NCBI GenBank assembly: GCA_016780525.1
Contig: JADHLR010000078.1
Location: 1 to 7,480, forward strand
DNA from: Candidatus Puniceispirillum sp.
GTDB lineage: Bacteria > Pseudomonadota > Alphaproteobacteria > Puniceispirillales > Puniceispirillaceae
Length of the DNA stretch: 7,480 nucleotides
Reading direction: 5' to 3'
The stretch's first letter is position 1; each line of letters starts with the position of its first letter. The translations under genes were made by a program, and so were the position numbers. A model generated the notes under the pieces. That model did no database searches. It was not told the DNA's origin and saw only the letters and a program-made list of their open reading frames with translations. Below, piece after piece: positions 1-5,597 of this stretch.

Positions 1-557
1 GCTTCGATTCCCTTGACCAGAACCGAGCGCAACATTTTGATTGTCGAGGCACGCCCCACCGGCCCGGGCACCAGCGTCGGGGTCATTTCCAGCGCCTGCA
101 ATGCGGTCATGGCGGCATCGCAGTGATCGCCGCAAATCAGCATCGGCGTTTGGTGATAATGCGGCGTTATGGTTGCCATGACCGCGATATCGACATAGCG
201 CCCGCCAGCGGCCTCTATCACAGCTGCCGATTTTTGTTTTGTTGTCGGCGCACAGCTGTTCAGATCAAAGAAAAATGCCCCCGGCTTTAACCCCGGCGCG
301 ACTGATGACGCGGCGTCAAATGCCTGATCGGCGGTGACCGTGCTGAAAATCAGATCGGCGTCTCTGACAGCGCTGGCTGCATCGGCAGCGCTCTCAACGC
401 CCAGCTTGTGCATCGCGGCAAGAATAGCGGCTTGCGTCTGCGGCTGTGTCTGTTTGATATCAAAGCTACGAACGCCGGCACGCTTCCAGCCGATACACAG
501 TGATGCGCCAGCCTCACCAAAACCAATAACAGTGATCGACGGTGTATTGGCGATCAT
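1..557 (-). CDS. NAD(P)-dependent oxidoreductase, 3-HIBADH-like N domain with DUF1932 region (3' end cut off by the window)
   Basis: I read this gene directly on the minus strand; the frame stays open to the left edge, giving about 185 N-terminal residues. The start is an ATG preceded by a strong ribosome binding site, GGAGG, five bases upstream. The protein begins with a Rossmann fold: strand ITVIG followed by the dinucleotide-binding loop GFGEAG near residues 12-17, then an acidic residue after the second strand (FDIKQT). This is the NAD-binding domain of the 6-phosphogluconate/3-hydroxyisobutyrate dehydrogenase superfamily. The last visible stretch, GRASTIKMLRSVLVKGIEA, matches the start of the C-terminal helical domain known as DUF1932, where a conserved Lys (here in STIKM) lies in the usual catalytic position of the superfamily. 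The substrate cannot be told; a 3-hydroxy acid is likely. It is cytosolic. It lies downstream of terC on the same strand after a 127-base gap with no clear terminator, so co-transcription is possible but not shown. Confidence 0.85.
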   Translation of the reverse strand, partial: MIANTPSITVIGFGEAGASLCIGWKRAGVRSFDIKQTQPQTQAAILAAMHKLGVESAADAASAVRDADLIFSTVTADQAFDAASSVAPGLKPGAFFFDLNSCAPTTKQKSAAVIEAAGGRYVDIAVMATITPHYHQTPMLICGDHCDAAMTALQALEMTPTLVPGPVGRASTIKMLRSVLVKGIE

Positions 558-684
558 CACAGCCTCCCTAAACAAAACATGGCATGGTCAGGCTAACAGG
601 AATTGCCTGCCTGCCAAGTAAAACAACGCTGTCTGGCGCAACGCAAACCCGGCCTAATGTTCAGTGGCGTTATTTCTTTTGGCG

Positions 685-1365
685 TTATTTTTTGCGACGT
701 CTGGCCAAAAATTCACCAACAGCGATGACGAAAACAGCCCCCACGGTTGCCGCAATGGTGGGGTCAGCAACAGTTGGCGCAAAATTATAATTCGTGAAAA
801 GCTTGTCATTGACAATCAGGTCACCACCAAGCCAGCCTAACAGACCGGCACCGGCGGTAATGATCAGCGGAAAGCGCTCCATCAATCGTAAAATCAGCGC
901 GCTTCCGCCAATAATGATCGGGACGCTCAACACTAAACCGAAGACGACAAGGCCAATATCACCCTTTGCGGCAGCGGTGATGGCCAATGCGTTATCGAGG
1001 CTCATCACAAAATCGGCAATAATGATGGTGCGGATGGCGGTCAGCAAATTGCTGCTCTGATCAATCTTGCCATCAAGGCTATGCGAGTCGGCTTCGGTGA
1101 GTAACTTCACGCCAATCCAGATCAGCAGAACACCGCCAATCAATCGCAAGCCGGGTATTTCCATCAGGGAGGTGGCAAAGAAAACCAGAATGACGCGCAA
1201 AATAATGGCACCGGCAGTGCCCCATAAAATACCAGCCCGTTTCTGGTGTTTTGGCAGATTTCGACAGGCCAAGGCGATAATGATGGCATTGTCGCCACCC
1301 AAAACAATATCAATCGCAACAATTTGCAGAACGGCGATAATCCAGGCGTCGCTGAACAGTTCCAT
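685..1365 (-). CDS. terC: TerC family integral membrane protein, YjbE type (probable Mn2+ exporter)
   Basis: A 226-residue inner-membrane protein of the usual length for the short TerC (YjbE/YkoY) type. It has about seven hydrophobic segments and two internally related halves, each with the family's acidic membrane motif: AIDIVLGGDNAIIIALACR near residues 17-35 (D19, D25, N26) and IADFVMSLDNALAITAAA near 116-133 (D118, D124, N125). A third membrane acidic residue is D182. TerC proteins of this kind are known in several bacteria to export Mn2+ and to help metal loading of exported enzymes; the older tellurite-resistance name does not imply that role here. The start ATG has AAGGGG eight bases upstream (1374-1379). 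The C-terminus is a basic tail, ARRRKK. It is divergent from the iron-import operon, and a 17-bp tandem repeat lies 35-68 bases before its start, where its promoter should be. Family assignment is firm; the transported ion is inferred from relatives. Confidence 0.93.
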   Translation of the reverse strand: MELFSDAWIIAVLQIVAIDIVLGGDNAIIIALACRNLPKHQKRAGILWGTAGAIILRVILVFFATSLMEIPGLRLIGGVLLIWIGVKLLTEADSHSLDGKIDQSSNLLTAIRTIIIADFVMSLDNALAITAAAKGDIGLVVFGLVLSVPIIIGGSALILRLMERFPLIITAGAGLLGWLGGDLIVNDKLFTNYNFAPTVADPTIAATVGAVFVIAVGEFLARRRKK

Positions 1366-1399
1366 TAATTATGCCCCTTAATGATATCCCGTGCGTCAG

Positions 1400-1433
1400 A
1401 CATGCGTACTTAAAATACATGCGTACTTAAAAT
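1400..1433. repeat. Perfect 17-bp tandem direct repeat upstream of terC
   Basis: The unit acatgcgtacttaaaat occurs twice without a mismatch or gap (1400-1416 and 1417-1433). It lies 35-68 bases upstream of the terC start codon, in the place expected for promoter elements or operators. Either it is two tandem binding sites for a regulator or a recent duplication. I do not recognise the unit as a known Fur, Mur, MntR, Irr or RirA site. Confidence 0.85.
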
Positions 1434-1510
1434 AATCGTGCCGCGCGTGTTGATAGCTGATTGTCGGAGGTGCTTAAAGGCAAAAATGAAACCGCTTGCA
1501 TTTTCTTATT

Positions 1511-1529
1511 GATAATGATAATCATTCGC
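1511..1529 (+). promoter_or_regulatory. Fur box (predicted iron-responsive operator)
   Basis: The 19 bases gataatgataatcattcgc match the classical Fur consensus GATAATGATAATCATTATC at 17 positions; only bases 17 and 18 differ. The core aatgat-a-atcatt (1514-1526) is a perfect dyad. The site lies 128 bases before the chosen start of the Fe3+-binding protein and overlaps two GATAAT hexamers that could serve as -10 elements, so Fe2+-loaded Fur bound here would block transcription of the iron operon when iron is sufficient. The direction of control is inferred from distance and gene function; the site is about 146 bases from terC and could also affect it. Confidence 0.85.
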
Positions 1530-1641
1530 AAATAGAAGCGATTTCTTTTTATTTTTGTCTGAATTTTCTTTTTTTCGGCACCGGCCACCCTATATCTTGA
1601 TAAGGCTGTGGGCGAAATTAAATGCGGCACAACAGCCGGGC

Positions 1642-1646
1642 AGGAG
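1642..1646 (+). promoter_or_regulatory. Ribosome binding site that decides the start of the iron-binding protein
   Basis: AGGAG lies 11 bases before the ATG at 1658. The in-frame ATG at 1622 has no purine-rich site before it, and a GTG at 1646 would be too close to this site. The spacing is somewhat long, so the choice of 1658 is probable rather than certain. Confidence 0.55.
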
Positions 1647-1657
1647 TGAGTGAAAAA

Positions 1658-2740
1658 ATGCGCGTAACTGGCATTGAAAATGGCTTTAGAAATCGCTTGA
1701 GAAATAGCTTCGCGAATAGTCCCGTGATTTTGCGCTGGCTGATGGCTGGCTGTGTTGCTGTGTGTTTGTGGTTGCCGGTTCAGGCATTCGCCGGCGGTAC
1801 CATCAATATTTATTCACATCGACAGCAGATTCTTATTCAACCTTTTTTAGATGAATTTACCAAGGCCACCGGCATTCAGACGAAAGTTGTCTATGCGTCG
1901 AAAGGTCTGGCACAGCGGCTGCAAGCTGAAGGTGCCGCCAGCCCGGCAGATGTTATCTTGACCGTGGATATTGCGCGGCTGGCCGAATATGCAAATCTTG
2001 ATTTGCTCGCGTCAGTTGAATCGGCTGTTTTAACGGCCAATATTCCGGCGCATTTACGCGCCTCGGACAACCGCTGGTTTGGCCTGTCTGAACGGGCGCG
2101 TATCGTTGTGACCGCGCGTGACCGGGTGCCGGCTGATGCCATTCAACGTATCGAAGATCTGGCCGATGCCGAGTGGCAGCAGCGGATTTGCACGCGCCCC
2201 GGCAGCCATGTTTATAACCGCGCGTTGATGGCGTCGTTGATTGCCGCGCATGGGGCCGAGGCGGCGCAAAGCTGGGCGGAAAAGCTCGTCGCCAATCTGG
2301 CCCGCAAACCGCAAGGCAATGACCGGGCGCAGGCAAAAGCTATTTTTCAGGGCATTTGCGATGTTGCCATCATGAACAGCTATTATTATGGCAATATGAA
2401 ATTTAATGATGATGCCGAACAACGCAGTTGGGCAGATGCCATTCGGCTGGTTTTTACCAATCAGGCTGATCGCGGCAATCACATCAATATTTCCGGTGGC
2501 GGTGTTGCCAAACATAGCCGGAATAAACAACAGGCTGTTGCGTTTCTGGAATTTTTGACGGGCGAGGTGGCGCAGCAACTCTATGGCACGGTGAATTACG
2601 AATATCCGGTCAATCCGGCCGTGGCACCCCCGGCAGAGCTTGCCAGCTGGGGGCCGTTTAAGCGGGACAAGCTGCCAATCGAGCGGCTTGCCGAGCTGGC
2701 GCCGCAAGCGCAAATGATCATAGACCGCGTCGGATGGTAG
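1658..2740 (+). CDS. fbpA: Fe(3+) ABC transporter, periplasmic substrate-binding protein (FutA/FbpA family)
   Basis: From the ATG at 1658 the product has 360 residues; the upstream in-frame ATG at 1622 would add 12. Residues 22-45 form a signal-peptide core (VILRWLMAGCVAVCLWLPVQ) with a likely cleavage after AFA at 43-45, so the mature protein is periplasmic. The mature part follows the FutA1/FbpA pattern throughout: TINIYSHRQ (48-56), SPADVILTVDIARL (95-108), RWFGLSERARIVV (139-151), SHVYNRALMASLIAAHG (183-199), KPQGND (217-222), NSYYYGNMK (240-248), HINISGGGVAKH (275-286), NYEYPVNP (313-320) and a terminal DRVGW. Tyr186, Tyr242 and Tyr243 match the C-lobe iron-ligand tyrosines of the family; the N-lobe Tyr/His pair of FutA1 is replaced by Gln56-Gln57. 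It delivers Fe3+ to the permease encoded next, whose start overlaps its stop by 7 bases. A Fur box upstream predicts induction under iron limitation. The cargo being ferric iron is well supported; the exact ligand set is not. Confidence 0.93.
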   Translation: MRVTGIENGFRNRLRNSFANSPVILRWLMAGCVAVCLWLPVQAFAGGTINIYSHRQQILIQPFLDEFTKATGIQTKVVYASKGLAQRLQAEGAASPADVILTVDIARLAEYANLDLLASVESAVLTANIPAHLRASDNRWFGLSERARIVVTARDRVPADAIQRIEDLADAEWQQRICTRPGSHVYNRALMASLIAAHGAEAAQSWAEKLVANLARKPQGNDRAQAKAIFQGICDVAIMNSYYYGNMKFNDDAEQRSWADAIRLVFTNQADRGNHINISGGGVAKHSRNKQQAVAFLEFLTGEVAQQLYGTVNYEYPVNPAVAPPAELASWGPFKRDKLPIERLAELAPQAQMIIDRVGW

Positions 2741-4377
2741 CAACATTTCTATCGAACTGGTCGCTGGCATCGCGTCAGCCGATTGACAAATGGTCGGCTT
2801 CGACTGTTGTCTTATGCTGTTTTTTGCTGGGGCCTGTCGCGGCCTTGCTACTGACAGCTTTTGGCGATAGCGGTGGCCTATGGACGCATTTGGTCGATAC
2901 CGTTCTTGGCACCTATGTCGTCAATACCTTGGCGCTGATGGGCGGGGTTGGCGTTGTGGCTGTGCTGTTTGGTGTTAGTGCAGCCTGGGTGATCAGCCGC
3001 TATGATTTTACCGGCCGTAATATTCTGGAATGGATGCTACTGCTGCCGGCGGCTATTCCGGCTTATATCATTGGCTATTGCTATACCGATTTTTTTGAAT
3101 ATGCCGGGCCATTACAAACCGCATTGCGCACAGCATTTGGATGGCAAACGCCGCGCGATTACTATTTTCCGGAAATTCGATCGCTTGGCGGCGCCATGCT
3201 GGTCATGGCATCGGTGCTATATCCCTATATCTATATGGTGACACGCATCGCTTTCCGGCTGACCCCGGCAAGCCTTTTTGAAATTGCACTGGTGCATAAT
3301 AAATCGCAATTCTGGCATGTCGGGCTGCCATTGGCGCGGCCAGCCATTGTCGCCGGGTTGGCATTGGTGATGATGGAAGTGGTTTCCGATTTTGGCACGG
3401 TTGAATATTTTGCCGTACCGACCATTACCCTTGGCATTTTTAATGTGTGGTTGGGGATGAATAATCTGGTGGCTGCCGCGCAAATATCCTCGGTTGGGTT
3501 TCTGTTCATTCTGGGATTGTTGGGGCTAGAGCTGTATGCCCGCTCGCGCCAACAATATGTCAGCACCAGCCGCACGCAAAACAGTCCGGCGGCGTTGCCA
3601 ACAACGCCGGTCGGCAAATTGGTCTGCTGGCTGGTATGTCTGGTGCCTTTGCTATTTGGATTTTTCATTCCGCTTGGCGTGTTGCTGCGGTTTGTATTGC
3701 GCGGTGATCTGGCGGCAGATTTTCTCGCCATCCAGCCGATTGTCACCAACAGTGTGATGGTTGCCATCGCTGCCGCCATTGTGATCATGCTGATTGCCAG
3801 CCTCATTGTCCTGACAGCGGCATTTCGGGCCGGGCCAAAATTACGCAAACTGGCATTGATGTCGTCAACTGGCTATGCCTTTCCCGGAACGATTCTGGCG
3901 ATTGGTGTGTTGATCTATGCTGGCTATATCGACCATGGGTTACGGTTTCTGTCAGGCGGCATGATCAGCAGCTTTCTGATAGCCAGCATGGGCTTGCTGT
4001 TACTGGCCTATGTTGTCAGGTTTCAGGCGGTTGGCTATGGCGCGATGCTGTCCGGGGTGCGGCGGTTGCCGAAAAATCTGATGAGCGCCAGCCGCGTTCT
4101 CGGGCATGGCTATGTTGCCAGTTTACGGCAGGTTATTCTGCCGCTTCTCAAAAGTTCGTTCCTCGCCGGGCTGATGCTGGTGTTTGTCGATATTATGAAA
4201 GAGCTGCCGATGACGCTGTTATTGCGGCCGTTTGATTTTGAAACATTGGCAACATACACCTACCAATTTGCCAAGGATGAGATGCTTGAACAGGCAGCCT
4301 TGCCGGCATTGATGATTGTGCTAACCGGGTTGATTCCGGTGATTTTGATGAGTGCGATGCTGCGCCGCTATCGCTAG
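2734..4377 (+). CDS. fbpB: Fe(3+) ABC transporter, fused two-domain permease (FbpB/SfuB type)
   Basis: A 547-residue inner-membrane protein with about twelve hydrophobic segments, made of two permease domains in one chain as is usual for FbpB-type ferric permeases. Its ATG lies inside the end of the preceding gene (ATGGTAG, 7-base overlap) without a clear ribosome binding site, which indicates translational coupling. Each half carries an ATPase-contacting EAA-type loop: residues about 179-208 (FEIALVHNKSQFW, then GLPLARPAIVAG) and about 449-479 (SASRVLGHG, then VILPLLKSSFLAG). The second has the expected Gly (457), whereas the first has Asn189 there. Segments such as LPAAIPAYIIGYCY (104-117) and the later DIMKELPMTLLLRPF (486-500) are typical of iron permeases. 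It would pass Fe3+ from the binding protein into the cytosol using a separate ATPase, which is not encoded next to it: the following gene is a dehydrogenase. Confidence 0.92.
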   Translation: MVATFLSNWSLASRQPIDKWSASTVVLCCFLLGPVAALLLTAFGDSGGLWTHLVDTVLGTYVVNTLALMGGVGVVAVLFGVSAAWVISRYDFTGRNILEWMLLLPAAIPAYIIGYCYTDFFEYAGPLQTALRTAFGWQTPRDYYFPEIRSLGGAMLVMASVLYPYIYMVTRIAFRLTPASLFEIALVHNKSQFWHVGLPLARPAIVAGLALVMMEVVSDFGTVEYFAVPTITLGIFNVWLGMNNLVAAAQISSVGFLFILGLLGLELYARSRQQYVSTSRTQNSPAALPTTPVGKLVCWLVCLVPLLFGFFIPLGVLLRFVLRGDLAADFLAIQPIVTNSVMVAIAAAIVIMLIASLIVLTAAFRAGPKLRKLALMSSTGYAFPGTILAIGVLIYAGYIDHGLRFLSGGMISSFLIASMGLLLLAYVVRFQAVGYGAMLSGVRRLPKNLMSASRVLGHGYVASLRQVILPLLKSSFLAGLMLVFVDIMKELPMTLLLRPFDFETLATYTYQFAKDEMLEQAALPALMIVLTGLIPVILMSAMLRRYR

Positions 4378-4442
4378 TCTTTGACTTGCACTGGCAATGC
4401 TGAGATTGTAAGCGGAGAATGCGTTGACCAAAAAGGTGTATA

Positions 4443-5597
4443 ATGACGGCCATTGCTTGTATTGAAGATTTGCGGAAAAAAGCCGAAAAACGTGTGCCGC
4501 GCATGTTTTACGATTATGCCGATAGCGGCTCGTGGTCTGAATCCACCTATCGGGCAAATGAAGATGATTTGCAGGCGATAAAATTCCGTCAGCGTGTCGC
4601 CATTGATGTCAGCACCCGCGACACCAAAATGCCGATGCTTGGCGAAACCACCACCATGCCGGTGGCGTTGGCACCAACCGGGCTGACCGGTATGCAATAT
4701 GCTGATGGGGAAATACTGGCGGCAAAGGCGGCGGCCGATTTTGGTGTGCCTTTCACCTTGTCGACAATGTCGATCTGTTCGATTGAGGATGTGGCGGCGT
4801 ATAGCAGCACGCCATTCTGGTTCCAACTTTATGTGATGCGTGACCGCGATTTTATCCGGCGGTTGGTCGATCGTGCGCGCGAGGCGAAATGCTCGGCATT
4901 GATGATCACACTGGATCTGCAAATCATGGGCCAGCGTCACAAGGATGTCCGTAATGGGTTGAGTGCGCCGCCAAAACCAACGCTGCGCAATCTGATGAAT
5001 TTGGTGCAAAAGCCGGCTTGGTGTCTGGGTATGCTTGGCACCAAGAGGCGACAATTTGGTAATATTGTCGGGCATGTCAAAGGTGTTAAAGACATGTCAT
5101 CACTGGCCGATTGGACAGTCAGCCAGTTTGATGCGTCGCTGTCATGGGATGATGTAAAAGAAATCCGCAAACAATGGGGCGGCAAAGTCATCATCAAAGG
5201 TATTTTGGATGCGGAAGATGCGCGCGCTGCGGTAAATGTCGGGGCTGATGCGATTGTCGTATCCAACCATGGCGGACGCCAGCTCGATGGGGCGTTGTCG
5301 GCGATCAAAGCGCTGCCAGCCATTGTTGATGCTGTTGGTGATAAAGCGGAAGTATGGATGGATGGGGGCATACGATCTGGTCAGGATGTATTGCGCGCCA
5401 TCGCCAAGGGGGCGCAAGGGACATTGATCGGACGGGCCTTTTTATATGGGCTTGGGGCCGGCGGTCAGGCTGGCGTCACCAAGGCGCTGGAGATTATCCA
5501 TAAAGAGCTTGATTTAACCATGGGTCTGTGCGGGCAACCGGAATTGCGCAAGGTCGATTCGTCAATTTTGCTGGCAGCGGAGTCAGATCACCGGTAG
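4443..5597 (+). CDS. lldD: FMN-dependent alpha-hydroxy-acid dehydrogenase, L-lactate dehydrogenase-like
   Basis: A 384-residue member of the FMN-dependent 2-hydroxy-acid dehydrogenase family, close in length and sequence to E. coli LldD. Visible landmarks are YDYADSGSW (23-31, substrate-site Tyr25), PVALAPTGLTGM (73-84), FTLSTMSICSIEDVA (104-118), WFQLYVMRDR (126-135, Tyr130), ITLDLQ (155-160, Asp158), VIIKGI (249-254, FMN-contacting Lys252), SNHGGRQLDG (274-283, catalytic base His276 and carboxylate-binding Arg279), and the FMN phosphate sites DGGIRSG (307-313) and GR (330-331). It should oxidise L-lactate or a similar 2-hydroxy acid to the 2-keto acid and reduce quinone at the inner face of the membrane. 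The motif TLDLQIMGQRHKD is like that of many alphaproteobacterial LldD proteins; other substrates such as mandelate or glycolate cannot be excluded. AAAGG lies six bases before the ATG. It follows the permease by 65 bases, so it may be co-transcribed with it; a TTGACT at 4381-4386 could also be a -35 of its own promoter. No lactate permease or LldR-type regulator is adjacent. Confidence 0.92.
   Translation: MTAIACIEDLRKKAEKRVPRMFYDYADSGSWSESTYRANEDDLQAIKFRQRVAIDVSTRDTKMPMLGETTTMPVALAPTGLTGMQYADGEILAAKAAADFGVPFTLSTMSICSIEDVAAYSSTPFWFQLYVMRDRDFIRRLVDRAREAKCSALMITLDLQIMGQRHKDVRNGLSAPPKPTLRNLMNLVQKPAWCLGMLGTKRRQFGNIVGHVKGVKDMSSLADWTVSQFDASLSWDDVKEIRKQWGGKVIIKGILDAEDARAAVNVGADAIVVSNHGGRQLDGALSAIKALPAIVDAVGDKAEVWMDGGIRSGQDVLRAIAKGAQGTLIGRAFLYGLGAGGQAGVTKALEIIHKELDLTMGLCGQPELRKVDSSILLAAESDHR

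Larger units (their letters stand above)
1366..1657. other. Divergent intergenic control region between terC and the iron-import operon
   Basis: This 292-base stretch separates two divergently transcribed genes and is visibly more A+T-rich than the flanking genes, with long T runs at about 1545-1575. It contains a perfect 17-bp tandem repeat (1400-1433) nearer terC and a near-consensus Fur box (1511-1529) nearer the iron operon. I could not place confident -35/-10 pairs for either direction. GATAAT hexamers inside the Fur box (1511-1516 and 1517-1522) resemble -10 elements, with TTGCAT at 1496-1501 as a poorly spaced -35 candidate. No convincing small gene or structured RNA was found. Confidence 0.7.

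Noticed and set aside
558..684. A terminator or small gene between terC and the DUF1932 dehydrogenase
   Set aside because: Only a weak CAGGC/GCCTG stem with an 11-base loop and no following T tract was seen, and open frames here have no coding signature.
1366..1400. A manganese riboswitch (yybP-ykoY type), often found before terC-like genes
   Set aside because: Only about 35 bases separate the tandem repeat from the terC start, and I could not find the conserved loops of that RNA there.
1486..1512. An eight-codon mini-ORF (MKPLAFSY) with AAAGG five bases upstream, ending in the Fur box
   Set aside because: It is too short to support, and it lies upstream of or within the expected promoter of the iron operon, so it may not be transcribed from it.
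1427..1630. A 67-codon minus-strand open frame in the intergenic region
   Set aside because: It has no ribosome binding site, no recognisable domain and a composition that follows the local A+T-rich sequence; it also spans the Fur box, which is the better explanation of this DNA.
2054..2770. Long minus-strand open frame (238 codons) opposite the iron-binding protein gene
   Set aside because: It is a shadow of a clearly identified gene on the other strand and shows no family signature.
4381..4409. A promoter for lldD with TTGACT as -35 and GATTGT 17 bases on as -10
   Set aside because: The -35 is good but the -10 matches only three of six bases, so I mention it only as a possibility in the gene entry.
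4374..5075. Long minus-strand open frame (233 codons) opposite lldD
   Set aside because: It is antisense to a gene with complete catalytic motifs; its His/Arg-rich product looks like a reading-frame artefact.
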